Counted from the first letter of the stretch, positions 8,942 through 17,763 are shown. The stretch is DNA of 64,000 nucleotides from Catellatospora sichuanensis (GCF_007483665.1 NZ_VIQO01000011.1:248001-312000); one strand, 5' to 3'. The notes: generated from the letters alone by a model not told the origin. Program-made: numbers and translations.

Positions 8942-9009
8942 TCGCCCAGGCGTCGGCGCGTCGCGGGTCCGGGCTCGTGGCCGTGGTGAGCGGATGACGA
9001 GGGCTTGGA

Positions 9010-9741
9010 TCAGGCTGGGGCGAGCAGGCAGAACTCGTTGCCTTCCGGGTCGGCGAGCACCGTCCACGAGACATCGCTCTCGCCGAGGTCGACGGCGGTG
9101 GCGCCGAGAGCCCGCAGTCTGGCCGCCTCGGCCTCGCGGTCGTCACCTGGGTATGGGCGGATGTCGAGATGGACGCGGTTCCACACGGTCTTTACGTCGG
9201 GTGTGCGGAGGAACTGCAGATACGGGCCGACGCCCTTGGCGGAGCGCAGCACCGCGCTGTGATCGGTCGCCTTGTGCACGGTCCAGTCCGTGGCCTGGCC
9301 CCAGAAGCGGGCCATGGCTCGGGGATCCGCGCAGTCGACGACGACCGAGGCGATCGGTCCGGTCTCTGCGTAAAGCGAGTCCAGTACGCAGAACTCGTTG
9401 CCCTCCGGGTCGGCCATGACCGTCCAGGGGACGTCGCCCTGGCCTACGTCGGCGAGTGTCGCGCCGAGATCCTTCAGGCGCGCGACCAGTTCCTCCTGGT
9501 GGGCCGCCGAGGTCGTGGCGAGGTCGACATGCACGCGGTTCTTCACCGTCTTGGGTTCCCGGGAGACGACGAGGTCGACGCAGACGGCGACGGGGTCGGG
9601 ATAGACGAAGCCCCTGGGTTCAAGGTTGGTCACGCCGGGTTCCTCGCTGGAGACTTCCCAGCCGAGCACCTCCGCCCAGAAGCCGCCCAGCGCGGAGTCG
9701 TCATGAGCCTTCATGTTGATTTGCACAAGCCGCGTTGCCAT
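9010..9741 (-). CDS. Tandem VOC (glyoxalase-like) protein
   Basis: 243 residues made of two vicinal-oxygen-chelate units. Each ends with nearly the same block, WTVMADPEGNEFCVLD and WTVLADPEGNEFCLLA, showing internal duplication. The two-unit form resembles actinobacterial glyoxalase/bleomycin-resistance-like proteins of unknown substrate. Metal ligands cannot be assigned with certainty (NRVHVDL and NRVHLDI supply one His per unit). Stands alone between unrelated genes. Confidence 0.8.
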   Translation of the reverse strand: MATRLVQINMKAHDDSALGGFWAEVLGWEVSSEEPGVTNLEPRGFVYPDPVAVCVDLVVSREPKTVKNRVHVDLATTSAAHQEELVARLKDLGATLADVGQGDVPWTVMADPEGNEFCVLDSLYAETGPIASVVVDCADPRAMARFWGQATDWTVHKATDHSAVLRSAKGVGPYLQFLRTPDVKTVWNRVHLDIRPYPGDDREAEAARLRALGATAVDLGESDVSWTVLADPEGNEFCLLAPA

Positions 9742-9843
9742 GCCGACGATGTTAGCGCGTTCATGATCGTTGAATGGGGCCCCAGGCCAGAGGGTTCAAC
9801 GAGCACGACGCACCTGTTTCGGCGCCCGCCAGCGGGCACATTG

Positions 9844-10797
9844 TCACGTGATGTCGCGGCGGCGGTTGAGGGCGATGCCGATGGCGCCGGCGATGAGCGA
9901 CCAGCCAGTCATCACCAGCACGCCGACCCACCACGGCGCGGCCTCCGCATACATCTTCTCCGGCGAGACCATGACCTGCGACGCGATGGACGGCATGACG
10001 ACCGCGGACGTCAGCACCCAGTCGCCGTGGATGAGGAAGCTCCGGATGAGGTTGAACACGCCCATCCCGCCCACGAATCCCCCGAGATAAATGATCATCG
10101 CGGTGACCACGGCGCCGATCTGGCTGTTTATCAGCGTGCCGAGCCCGAAGCCGAGCAGCGCCCACAGCAGGTAAGCGACCAGGTTGAAGATGATCGCCCG
10201 CTGGACCGGCCATTCGCCCAGGGAGTTCGTGAGGCCGATGTTGTGGAAGAACAGCAGCCCGGCCGCGAACGACACGGCTCTCGTCACGAGCCAGAACAGG
10301 AACCCGAGTCCGAGTACGGCCAAGAGCTTGCCGAACACCACACGGGTCCGCTGCGGTGTGGTCAGGAACGTGGCTGTCGCCGTCTGGTACTGGAATTCGT
10401 TGGTGATGACGAGGGTGCCCAGCAGCATCACCAGCAGCAGGCCGAAGAACTGGCCGCTGGTGAAGATGTTGCCGGCCGCGTTGACCGCCTGTAGAGGAAG
10501 GTCGTGCAGCTGCGCGAACTCTGCCTTGGCGGCGGCGATCTCCGCCGGGCTCATGCCGCGGCCCGGCCGGAACACGGCCGTGGTGTCTCGCGCACGGGCG
10601 AGGTGCTGGGCCGCCTCGGACATGTTGATGAACAGCGCGAATCCGGTGAATACCAGCGATGCGATGCCGAACAGCCACCACGCGTTGGTGGTCGTTATCT
10701 TCCGGATCTCGCTGCGGACGAGCCGGAGCCCCGGGATGCCGACGTGGGCGATCACCGGGCGCTGCGCGGCCGGGGGCGCCTGGATTGTCGCGGTCAT
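9844..10797 (-). CDS. ABC-2 type transporter permease
   Basis: 317 residues with about six hydrophobic helices, for instance AWWLFGIASLVFTGFALFIN near the N-terminus, FGLLLVMLLGTLVITNEFQY and WVGVLVMTGWSLIAGAIGIA near the C-terminus. The soluble N-terminal part and the NEFQYQTATATF loop are typical of ABC-2 permeases. Its start overlaps the stop of the ATPase gene (ATGA), so the pair forms one exporter of unknown substrate. Confidence 0.82.
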   Translation of the reverse strand: MTATIQAPPAAQRPVIAHVGIPGLRLVRSEIRKITTTNAWWLFGIASLVFTGFALFINMSEAAQHLARARDTTAVFRPGRGMSPAEIAAAKAEFAQLHDLPLQAVNAAGNIFTSGQFFGLLLVMLLGTLVITNEFQYQTATATFLTTPQRTRVVFGKLLAVLGLGFLFWLVTRAVSFAAGLLFFHNIGLTNSLGEWPVQRAIIFNLVAYLLWALLGFGLGTLINSQIGAVVTAMIIYLGGFVGGMGVFNLIRSFLIHGDWVLTSAVVMPSIASQVMVSPEKMYAEAAPWWVGVLVMTGWSLIAGAIGIALNRRRDIT

Positions 10798-11699
10798 CGG
10801 ATGTCTGCCTTTCCGGCCGTCAGCTGGAGGAACACGTTCTCGAGGTCGCGACGCTCGACGGTCAGCTCATGGATCTCTGCGCCCACCCGCATCGCCGCCG
10901 CACCGATCGTGGGCCCGTCCGCGCCCACGATCCGCAGCGCTCCGTCCTCCACGCGCGTGGCCGTGATCGCGGCCCCGAGTTCGGCGATGAGCGCCTCCGG
11001 GCGGGGCGTGCGCACCAGCATCTGGGCGCCGCCAGCCGAGTCGATGACCTCGGCCACTGTCCCCTGCTGGACCAGCTTTCCCGCCGCGATGATCACGACG
11101 TCGTCGGCGAGGAGCTCCATCTCGGACAGCAGGTGGCTCGATACGAGGACCGTGCGGCCCTCGTCGGCGAGCGACTTGAGCAGGTCCCGCATCCACCGGA
11201 TGCCTTCCGGGTCCAGACCGTTGGCGGGCTCGTCCAGGATGAGTACGTCGGGGTCGCCCAGGAGTGCTGCGGCGATGCCGAGGCGCTGGCGCATGCCCAG
11301 CGAGTACCCCTTGAACTTGCGGTCCGCGGCCGATGTCAGCCCGACCGTGGTCAGCACGTCGTCGGCCCGGCTGACGGGGATCCCGGCCGCGTCGCACAGC
11401 ATGCGCAGGTGGTTGCGGCCGGTGCGGCCGCGGTGCGCGCCCGACGCCTCCAGGAGCGCGCCGACCTTGCGGATGGGATCGGTGAGGTCGGCGTAGCGCC
11501 GTCCCCCGATGGTCGTGGTTCCCGCCGTGGGACGGACCAGGTTCAGCACCATGCGCAGCGTGGTCGTCTTCCCCGCGCCGTTCGGCCCCAGGAAGCCGGT
11601 GACCCGGCCCGGGCTGACGGTGAACGACAGGTCGTCGACCGCGCGCACGTTCTTGTACAGCTTGGTCAATCCACTGACAGCGATACCGTCGTCGGCCAT
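10794..11699 (-). CDS. ABC transporter ATP-binding protein
   Basis: 301 residues. Walker [13 protein letters not shown], signature YSLGMRQRL, Walker B VLILDEPANGLDPEG and the switch histidine in VSSHLLSEME are all intact. The C-terminal ~75 residues are the extra domain of the DrrA/CcmA-like exporter subfamily. It energises the ABC-2 permease encoded next. A GGAAGGGGAG ribosome site lies before the ATG, and a large palindrome sits about 20 bases further upstream. Confidence 0.9.
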   Translation of the reverse strand: MADDGIAVSGLTKLYKNVRAVDDLSFTVSPGRVTGFLGPNGAGKTTTLRMVLNLVRPTAGTTTIGGRRYADLTDPIRKVGALLEASGAHRGRTGRNHLRMLCDAAGIPVSRADDVLTTVGLTSAADRKFKGYSLGMRQRLGIAAALLGDPDVLILDEPANGLDPEGIRWMRDLLKSLADEGRTVLVSSHLLSEMELLADDVVIIAAGKLVQQGTVAEVIDSAGGAQMLVRTPRPEALIAELGAAITATRVEDGALRIVGADGPTIGAAAMRVGAEIHELTVERRDLENVFLQLTAGKADIR

Positions 11700-11720
11700 C
11701 GGGCAAGCTCCCCTTCCGTC

Positions 11721-11760
11721 CGATACATAGAAGCGTGATGCATAGTAGTTCTAGGTATCG
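11721..11760. promoter_or_regulatory. 40-bp operator-like palindrome before ABC exporter
   Basis: CGATACATAGAA at 11721-11732 and TTCTAGGTATCG at 11749-11760 are inverted repeats matching at 11 of 12 positions around a 16-base centre. It lies in the promoter region of the ABC operon, so it is a likely repressor binding site. No regulator gene adjoins it. Confidence 0.55.
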
Positions 11761-11881
11761 GCCGCACGCAAGAACCGGGTGGCGCGGTCTGGCGTGGCCA
11801 CGGCGCCGAGCCTGGCGCCGTGTGGGACGACTCCAGCGCCGTCGGCCGGTCCGACAACGTGGTTCGGTGGGTTTTCGCGCC

Positions 11882-12445
11882 TCAGGCCGCGTCGCGTTTC
11901 GGTGCCGGCTGCTTGCGGCGATCGTGGTGGCGTGCCACTCGCGCGCGGTTTCCGCAGGCGTTGCTGCACCACTCACGGTTGGGGCGGTCACGGAGGAACA
12001 GCAGTACGCACCCGGGTGCCGCGCAGGCGGCGATGCGGCCGTCGGAAAGAAGGTCGACTGCGTCGGCGGCCACCTCGGCGAGGGCACCGGTTATGGCCGC
12101 CGTGCCGTGTCGCGTCGTCACTCGTGGCGCCGTTCCGTCGAACGCGAGCTCCCGCCAGTGCGGAGCCGCTCGGACGGCGGAGTTGATGCCGTCGAGGTCG
12201 GCCGGGTCGGGTGTCCGCCCGGTGGATGCGGCACCAGCGACGGCACGGATGGCAGCTCGCAGGCCTCGTGCGGCAGCCAGGTCTGCGAGATCGACGGTGC
12301 TGCGCGACTCGTCGTCGACGGGCACGGCGCACCGGGGTCCGACGCGGGTGAGCCATGCGGCGAGGTCCGCAGGCGTCTGGAGCTCGTCGCAGACCGTGCC
12401 TTGCCGAGCGTGGGCGGTGTTGGCGAGCTCGATCGCAAGGCGCAT
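11882..12445 (-). CDS. CGNR zinc-finger regulator with ABATE domain
   Basis: 187 residues. The N-terminal ~130 residues follow the ABATE (ginkgo) domain pattern, starting with MRLAIELANTAHARQGTVCD. The C-terminus is the treble-clef finger: two cysteines in AAPGCVLLFL and the paired CSNACGNRARVARH, which names the CGNR family. These are taken to be transcription regulators that sense a small ligand. Divergent from the VOC/PNPOx operon, with shared inverted repeats between them, so it likely regulates that operon and itself. Confidence 0.87.
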   Translation of the reverse strand: MRLAIELANTAHARQGTVCDELQTPADLAAWLTRVGPRCAVPVDDESRSTVDLADLAAARGLRAAIRAVAGAASTGRTPDPADLDGINSAVRAAPHWRELAFDGTAPRVTTRHGTAAITGALAEVAADAVDLLSDGRIAACAAPGCVLLFLRDRPNREWCSNACGNRARVARHHDRRKQPAPKRDAA

Positions 12446-12447
12446 GA

Positions 12448-12523
12448 CCTAATGGTATCTCCCCTTGATGGCATTAGATCACCGTGCTAGCTTCTAACGG
12501 GTATAGCCTTAAAAACCATTAGG
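12448..12523. promoter_or_regulatory. Divergent control region with paired CCTAATGGT boxes
   Basis: CCTAATGGT at 12448-12456 and its exact reverse complement ACCATTAGG at 12515-12523 lie next to the two divergent starts. A related GGCATTAGA is in the middle. The boxes abut both ribosome sites, a natural place for CGNR-protein binding. TATAGC at 12502 is a possible -10 for the rightward gene. Confidence 0.5.
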
Positions 12524-12530
12524 GGATGGC

Positions 12531-12980
12531 ATGATCGACCAGGACATCACCACCGGCCACGTCGGGTTGAACGTCACCGACCTGGACCGGTCCGTCGACT
12601 TCTACCGTCAAGCGCTCGGCATCGAGGTCGTCGGCCGCTCGGACGCCGACGGCCGCCGCTACGCCTTACTCGGCCGTGCCGGTGCGCTCATGATCACGCT
12701 CTGGCAGCAGAGCGACGCGCCGTTCGCGGGTGACCGCGCCGGTCTGCACCATCTCTCGTTCCAGGTCGCCGACGTCACGGCCCTGGACGAGGTCGAGCGT
12801 CGGCTGCGCGGGCTCGGTGCCGCCATCCGCGACGACAGCGGTGTGACCGGCGAGATGGCCGCCGGCGGGCAGCTGTTCTGCTACGACCCCGACGGCATCC
12901 GCCTGGAGGTGTACGCCGTCCAGCGTCCAGCCCCGCCGGTGGCCGCCGCCGGCGACGGCCCCGCGTGCGGCTTCTTCTAG
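12531..12980 (+). CDS. VOC family protein (glyoxalase-like)
   Basis: 149 residues, one VOC unit: HVGLNVTDLDRSVDFYRQAL at the N-terminus supplies the first metal His, HHLSFQVADV the second, and YDPDGIRLEVYA the Glu. Probably a dioxygenase/isomerase or a binding protein; substrate unknown. A leucine at residue 46 is coded by the rare TTA. AGGGG lies before the ATG; the gene is followed after 10 bases by the PNPOx-like gene. Confidence 0.85.
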   Translation: MIDQDITTGHVGLNVTDLDRSVDFYRQALGIEVVGRSDADGRRYALLGRAGALMITLWQQSDAPFAGDRAGLHHLSFQVADVTALDEVERRLRGLGAAIRDDSGVTGEMAAGGQLFCYDPDGIRLEVYAVQRPAPPVAAAGDGPACGFF

Positions 12981-12990
12981 GGGGTGCCGC

Positions 12991-13851
12991 ATGAGGACAC
13001 ATCCTGGAGAGGTGTACGTACAGCGCAGGTCCGGCCACACGCGCGAAGGGCTCGGCTCGGCCGGTATGGGCGTGCGCCTGCCGGAGGCCGCACGCCGGTT
13101 CCTCGCCGATCAGCGCATGTTGGTGATCGGCGGACACGACGCCGCAGGATCCATCTGGGCCAGCCCCCTCCACGGGCCGCCGGGGTTCCTGCGTGCCGAA
13201 GGCGAGCGCGAGGTGATCGCCGAAACCGCGCCCGCCGCCGGAGACCCGCTCGAGGGGTCGTTCGCCACCCCGAGCCCGATCGGCGCGCTCGCCATCGAGC
13301 CGGCCACCCGCCGCCGTATGCGCATCAACGGCACCGGTCACGGTCGAGACGGCCGACTGGCCATCGCCGCCGACCAGATCTTCGCGAACTGCCCGAAGCA
13401 CATCACCCCCCGGGAGGTCCACGGGGCGGCCGACCCCGGGCCGCCCGCGCCTGGCAGTGACCGGCTCTCCCGCGAGCAACTGCGCTTCGTGGCCGGTGCC
13501 GACACCTTCTTCATCGCCACCGCCGCCGACGGCCACGGAGTGGACGTCTCCCACCGCGGCGGCGAGCCCGGGTTCGTCACCGGCCGCAGCGCCACGACGC
13601 TGTCCTGGCCGGAATACCGAGGCAACGCCATGTACATGACCCTCGGCAACCTGCACGTGCAGCCGCGTTGCGGCCTGCTGTTCGTCGACTGGACCGGCGC
13701 GCGGCCCGCCCTGCAGCTGACCGGCAGGGCATCCATCGACTGGGACCCGGGCCGGGTTGCCGAGCACCCGGGCGCCGAACGGGTGGTCGACTTCGTCATC
13801 GACAGAGTCGTCGAGACGCCGGGACACGCGCTGGTGTGGCGGTCGCTGTGA
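12991..13851 (+). CDS. Pyridoxamine 5'-phosphate oxidase-like FMN protein
   Basis: 286 residues in a two-part layout. The N-terminal half (RRFLADQRMLVIGGHDAAGS, IWASPLHGPPGF) and the C-terminal half (LRFVAGADTFFIATAADGHG, VDVSHRGGEPGFV) both show the split-barrel FMN-binding pattern of the PNPOx family. The long two-domain form is common in actinobacteria and is not true PdxH. Co-transcribed with the VOC gene under the CGNR regulator. Confidence 0.82.
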   Translation: MRTHPGEVYVQRRSGHTREGLGSAGMGVRLPEAARRFLADQRMLVIGGHDAAGSIWASPLHGPPGFLRAEGEREVIAETAPAAGDPLEGSFATPSPIGALAIEPATRRRMRINGTGHGRDGRLAIAADQIFANCPKHITPREVHGAADPGPPAPGSDRLSREQLRFVAGADTFFIATAADGHGVDVSHRGGEPGFVTGRSATTLSWPEYRGNAMYMTLGNLHVQPRCGLLFVDWTGARPALQLTGRASIDWDPGRVAEHPGAERVVDFVIDRVVETPGHALVWRSL

Positions 13852-13878
13852 ACCGGCACCGACGCGGCCGATCACAAC

Positions 13879-13894
13879 GACCGCCCCAGCGGTC
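13879..13894. terminator. Short hairpin between convergent genes
   Basis: GACCGC (13879-13884) and GCGGTC (13889-13894) flank a CCCA loop, touching the stop codon of the leftward regulator gene. A modest terminator candidate. Confidence 0.4.
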
Positions 13895-14852
13895 AGGTGC
13901 GCGCGGCGCGGCCGAAGGAGCGGCGGTATGCGGCCGGCGTGGTGTTCACCATGGTGCGGAAACGCCGGCGCAGGTTGGTGGCCGTGGACAGGCCGACTCT
14001 GGTGGCGATCGCCTCGACGGCGAGGTCGGTCTCCTCCAGCAGGGCTCGCGCAGCCGTGATGCGCCGTTGCAGTAGCCACTGACCAGGGCTGATGCCCAGC
14101 TGCTCGGTGAATCTGCGGGCGAGGGTGCGCGAGGACAGGTTGGCCCGTGCGGCAAGGTCGCTGACGGTGAGCGGCTCGTGCAGCCTTTCCACGGCCCAGT
14201 CCAGGACGGGGCCCAAGGACTCCGGCGCATGGGCGGCCGGTGGCGCGGCCGCGTACTGCAGCTGCCCGCCCTCGCGATGCGGCGGCATGACCATGTGCCG
14301 GGCAACCTGGGCGGCATGGGCCGCGCCGTGGTCTTGGCGGACCAGATGCAGGCACAGGTCGATGCCGGCGGCGGTGCCCGCGCTGGTCGCGACGTCGCCG
14401 AGGTCGATGTACAGGGTGTCGGCGTCGACCTGTACGCCCGGAAAGAGTGCGGCGAACTCGGCAGCCATCCGCCAGTGAGTGGTCGCCCTGCGCTGATCGA
14501 GCAACCCGGCCTGGGCCAGCAGGAACGCGCCGGAGCAGATGGCGACGATGCGCGCACCGCGCCCGTGGGCGCGCCGCAGCGCGTCGATCACAGCCGGCGG
14601 GGCCGGCTGTTCGCGGCGTTGCCAGCCGGGGATCACCACCGTGTCCGCGGCCGCCAGCGCGCGCAGCCCTCGGGTGACCACCATGTCGTATCCCGCCAGG
14701 GTAGCCACGGCGCCCGGGTGCTCGGCGCACACATCGAACTGGTAACCCGCGGGCAGACCCGGGCGTGCCACGCCGAACACCTCGGCGGCGCACGCGAGCT
14801 CGAATGTGGACTGCGGTGGCAGAACGAGAGCGACGACCCGGTGAAGCAGCAT
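13893..14852 (-). CDS. GlxA family AraC-type regulator
   Basis: 319 residues. The N-terminal ~190 residues form a DJ-1/PfpI-like domain (VALVLPPQSTFELACAAEVF; ICSGAFLLAQAGLL around the nucleophile-elbow position), and the C-terminal ~110 residues carry the two AraC helix-turn-helices (LTVSDLAARANLSSRTLARR, then VEAIATRVGLSTATNLRRRF). This fusion senses a metabolite and activates nearby genes; the divergent cupin gene is the obvious candidate. Confidence 0.92.
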   Translation of the reverse strand: MLLHRVVALVLPPQSTFELACAAEVFGVARPGLPAGYQFDVCAEHPGAVATLAGYDMVVTRGLRALAAADTVVIPGWQRREQPAPPAVIDALRRAHGRGARIVAICSGAFLLAQAGLLDQRRATTHWRMAAEFAALFPGVQVDADTLYIDLGDVATSAGTAAGIDLCLHLVRQDHGAAHAAQVARHMVMPPHREGGQLQYAAAPPAAHAPESLGPVLDWAVERLHEPLTVSDLAARANLSSRTLARRFTEQLGISPGQWLLQRRITAARALLEETDLAVEAIATRVGLSTATNLRRRFRTMVNTTPAAYRRSFGRAART

Positions 14853-14922
14853 GGCAGGAAAGTACCCTACAGCGTCATTCCAGACACTGGGCGGTGATCG
14901 CCGACCCTACGACCATGGCTGC

Positions 14923-15246
14923 ATGACACAGGAATCCGGTGATGTTCAGATCCTGCACGTCGACGAGGTTGAAGCCGTCGAGGTCGTGCCGGGCATAATC
15001 CGGCGGCGCCTGCCGTCGACCGAGCGGGCCCGCGGCTGGATGTACGACTTCGCCCCGGGAACGCAGTGGCCGGAGGTGGACGTGCACGACGGCGAGGAAC
15101 GCTATTACGTGGTGTCGGGCGAGTTCATCGACCGCGGCCACCGCCTCGGGCCGGGCAGCTACGTGGTGTTCGCACCAGGCAGCACGCACCAACCGCGCAC
15201 CGAGACCGGCGGACGAATGATCGGCATCAGCTTGCTCGCCCCGTGA
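14923..15246 (+). CDS. Cupin domain protein
   Basis: 107 residues from the ATG at 14923. A single cupin barrel: the first motif is in VDVHDGEERYYVVSGEFIDR and the second in GSYVVFAPGSTHQPRTETGG, giving His and Glu as likely metal ligands. It resembles ChrR-type anti-sigma C-terminal cupins without the zinc N-terminus. It lies 70 bases from the divergent GlxA-type regulator. Confidence 0.8.
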   Translation: MTQESGDVQILHVDEVEAVEVVPGIIRRRLPSTERARGWMYDFAPGTQWPEVDVHDGEERYYVVSGEFIDRGHRLGPGSYVVFAPGSTHQPRTETGGRMIGISLLAP

Positions 15247-15279
15247 CCGACGCACCCGCAGCCTTCCAGGCGAGACGAA

Positions 15280-15315
15280 GCGGTGAACCGGCACGACGGG
15301 GTACCGGTTCACCGC
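15280..15315. terminator. Perfect 12-bp hairpin between convergent genes
   Basis: GCGGTGAACCGG at 15280-15291 pairs without mismatch with CCGGTTCACCGC at 15304-15315 over a 12-base loop. It serves both the cupin gene and the leftward small gene. Confidence 0.65.
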
Positions 15316-15353
15316 CGCCGCCCTCGCCGTGTTCTTGCGCAAACGACGGTCCC

Positions 15354-15644
15354 TCACTCCGCCCGGCAAGCCACGACCTCCCCGGCTGTGATCTGGGGCG
15401 GGTTCGGAAGCAGCGACGCCAAATTCTCCTTCACCCACTCCGCAGCCCTCCTGTTCGACTCCTCCGCACCGTCTCGGCTCTCAAAAACGCTCGTCGACAC
15501 CATCACGCCGTTTCCGGCATCGACCCAGTAATAGGCGAGGATGCCCGGAACCGCGCTGACAATCGGGACAAACCCATCTTTCACGCGCCGCCCCGCCTCA
15601 AGGGGGTCCGTCACCCCGTCGTAGCGACGTACGGTTGCATACAT
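15354..15644 (-). CDS. Antibiotic-biosynthesis-monooxygenase-like small protein
   Basis: 96 residues from the ATG at 15644, preceded by a strong GGAAGGGAGGGG ribosome site that decides the start. MYATVRRYDGVTDPLEAGRR, then GILAYYWVDAGNGVMVSTSV and FESRDGAEESNRRAAEWVKE is the ferredoxin-like ABM/DUF layout: beta strand, helix, paired strands, helix. No active-site residues can be assigned. Monocistronic. Confidence 0.65.
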   Translation of the reverse strand: MYATVRRYDGVTDPLEAGRRVKDGFVPIVSAVPGILAYYWVDAGNGVMVSTSVFESRDGAEESNRRAAEWVKENLASLLPNPPQITAGEVVACRAE

Positions 15645-15837
15645 TGCCCCTCCCTTCCTGAGTACCAATTCTGGCAAACAGTGATCGCGAATTGTGTTGG
15701 TTAGACCCCTTTTGCAGACCACGTCTCAGTGGAGTTTCTGCAGGTCAGTAGGCAGCCCGTTCGTGTGGCGCGAAGGCTGGGAGTATCGGCTCTGAATTCG
15801 CCGGCCGTTCCGTCAAGCATCATGCGAGCCCAGGCAT

Positions 15838-15863
15838 CCGGGCCGCACGAGTGTGCGGCCCGG
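15838..15863 (-). terminator. Strong terminator of the GH27 gene
   Basis: CCGGGCCGCAC (15838-15848) and GTGCGGCCCGG (15853-15863) form a perfect 11-pair stem with a GAGT loop, directly against the stop codon of the alpha-galactosidase gene. Confidence 0.7.
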
Positions 15864-17708
15864 CTACGCCTGGGTGCGCTGCCAGCGTTGGTTGGTGGCG
15901 GTGCCGCAGGTCCACTGGACTGCCTGAGCGCCGTCGGTGGTGGCGGCGTTGAGCACGTCCAGGCATTTGTTGCTGTGGCGGGCGACGAGCTGGAGGTAGC
16001 CGCCACCAGCGTCCTGGATGCGCCACTGCTGGTTGGTGCCGGTGCCGCAGGTCCACTGCACGACGCGGATGCCGTCGCCGGTGGCGCTCGCGCCGCCGTA
16101 CACATCCAGGCACTTGCCGCTGTTGAGGCTCACGACGTTGTAGTAGCCGCCGCCGGTGTCACGGAACTGCCACCGCTGGTTGGCCTGCCCGTTGGCGGCC
16201 CACTGCACGACGTTCGCGCCGTCGGCCGTGGCGGCGTTGTAGACGTCAAGCAGCTTGCCGCTGTGCCGCGCGGTCAGCGTGTACGTGGGAGTCGGCGGTG
16301 GCGTCGGTGTGGTGGTCTGCGTCGCGAGCCGGTAGAGGCCGCTGCCGTGCGCGGGCAGGGAGCGGGTGAAGGTGCCGCTCGCCGTGCCGAGGTTGGCGCC
16401 GGACCACAGGTCGGTCACGGTGGCCGAACCGACGCCGAGCTCGGCGAGGTTCACCGACACGTTCGCCGTCGCGCCTTCGCGGTTGAACAGGGCCACGTAC
16501 TTGTGGTTGCCGCCGGGCACGTCGGCGGTCCACACCTGCCGGGTGCCCGCGGTGACCTGGCGGTTGTTGGTGCTGTTCTGGTCGACCGCCAGCACCGCGG
16601 TATTGGTCATCAGGGCCAGCTCGGCGGCGCGGTTCTCGACCAGGTTCCCACCCCACATCAGCGGCGCCCGGTTGATCACCCACAGGGTCATGAGGGTGCG
16701 CTGCTCGTCGGCGGTGAGCCCGGAATAACGTGGCGAGCCGACCGGCCCGTACTTCGACAACCGCCCGATCGGGATCATGTCCGGGTCGGGCCAGGCACCC
16801 GTCGCCCGGTACGGCGTCCAGACACGCAGCTGGTCGAACAGTGCGTCGAGCGCCGACCAGTTGTCCCACAGGTCGTTGACGATCCGCCACATGTGCGCGT
16901 TGGCCTGCACGTGTGAGCCGCCGGCCACCGGCGTCGCGCCGGGCGACAGGCTCAGCACCATCGGTCGGCCGCTGCGCTGGATCGCCAGCCGGTAGCCGTC
17001 GACCTCCGCCTGCCGGTACGTCGGCGCCGCGATGTCGTCCACCTTCACGAAGTCGACGCCCCAACCGGCCAGCAGCTGGAACACCGAGTCCAGATAGGCC
17101 TGCGCACACGTGTTGGACATGTTCAGGCCCCACATCAGGTTGAGCCAGGCCGCGGTGGTGCTGTTGTTGATCTGATTGGCGCGGCAGCTGGTCCCGAGGA
17201 TCGGCACGTTGTCGGCCACCGCCTGTCGCGGGATGCCGCGCATGAGATGCACGCCGAACTTCAGCCCCTGCGCATGTACGTAGTCGGCGAGCGGCTTGAA
17301 ACCGTTGCTGCCCGTCGCCGACGGGAACCGCGTGGTGTCCGGCAGCAGCCGGCCGTTGGCGTCCATCCGCAGCCGAGGTTGCAGGTTCGCGTCCTGGTTG
17401 GGGCTGTTGTTGTGCCGACCCGGGAAGTACCACGCCCAGTCGATCACGATGTACTGCCAGCCGTGCTGGCGCAGGTTGTCGCGCATGTAGTCGGCGTTGG
17501 CCCGGACGTCCGCTTCGGTGACGCTCCAGTTGAACGAGTCGTAGCTGTTCCAGCCCATCGGCGGGGTGGACGCCACACCGTTGTCCCACGCGGCGGCAGG
17601 CGCTTGCGGGCTGACCGCGAGCCCGACGGCGAGCAGCAGCGCCACGACGGTCAGCACTGCGCTGACCGCCCGGCGCCCTGCCGCCGGGCGTAGCAGGACA
17701 CGGCTCAT
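15864..17708 (-). CDS. Secreted GH27 alpha-galactosidase with ricin-type lectin tail
   Basis: 614 residues from the ATG at 17708 (GGGAGGG ribosome site 5-6 bases before). Signal peptide ends near APAAAW. The GH27 catalytic part (residues ~42-430) opens with TPPMGWNSYDSFNW; the nucleophile Asp is in GVDFVKVDDIAAPTYRQ and the acid/base Asp in the WPDPDMIPIG region. After a Thr/Pro linker the C-terminal ~135 residues hold three QxW repeats (NQRWQF, NQQWRI, NQRWQR), a CBM13 ricin fold for binding plant polysaccharide. It removes alpha-galactosyl (or beta-arabinopyranosyl) ends outside the cell. A LacI-type operator lies upstream. Confidence 0.92.
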   Translation of the reverse strand: MSRVLLRPAAGRRAVSAVLTVVALLLAVGLAVSPQAPAAAWDNGVASTPPMGWNSYDSFNWSVTEADVRANADYMRDNLRQHGWQYIVIDWAWYFPGRHNNSPNQDANLQPRLRMDANGRLLPDTTRFPSATGSNGFKPLADYVHAQGLKFGVHLMRGIPRQAVADNVPILGTSCRANQINNSTTAAWLNLMWGLNMSNTCAQAYLDSVFQLLAGWGVDFVKVDDIAAPTYRQAEVDGYRLAIQRSGRPMVLSLSPGATPVAGGSHVQANAHMWRIVNDLWDNWSALDALFDQLRVWTPYRATGAWPDPDMIPIGRLSKYGPVGSPRYSGLTADEQRTLMTLWVINRAPLMWGGNLVENRAAELALMTNTAVLAVDQNSTNNRQVTAGTRQVWTADVPGGNHKYVALFNREGATANVSVNLAELGVGSATVTDLWSGANLGTASGTFTRSLPAHGSGLYRLATQTTTPTPPPTPTYTLTARHSGKLLDVYNAATADGANVVQWAANGQANQRWQFRDTGGGYYNVVSLNSGKCLDVYGGASATGDGIRVVQWTCGTGTNQQWRIQDAGGGYLQLVARHSNKCLDVLNAATTDGAQAVQWTCGTATNQRWQRTQA

Positions 17709-17749
17709 CGGACCCTCCCGAAGCGAATACATCCATAGGTTCGCATCAG

Positions 17750-17763
17750 TGTTAGCGGTCACA
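17750..17763 (-). promoter_or_regulatory. LacI-type operator before GH27 gene
   Basis: TGTTAGCGGTCACA differs at two positions from the ideal actinobacterial LacI palindrome TGTTAGCGCTAACA. It lies 42 bases before the start of the alpha-galactosidase gene, where a sugar-responsive repressor would block transcription. A better copy precedes the GH43 gene at 61518. Confidence 0.55.

Noticed and set aside
9010-10494. Long rightward frames opposite the VOC and ABC permease genes
   Set aside because: Shadow frames caused by high G+C; the minus-strand genes have clear family motifs.
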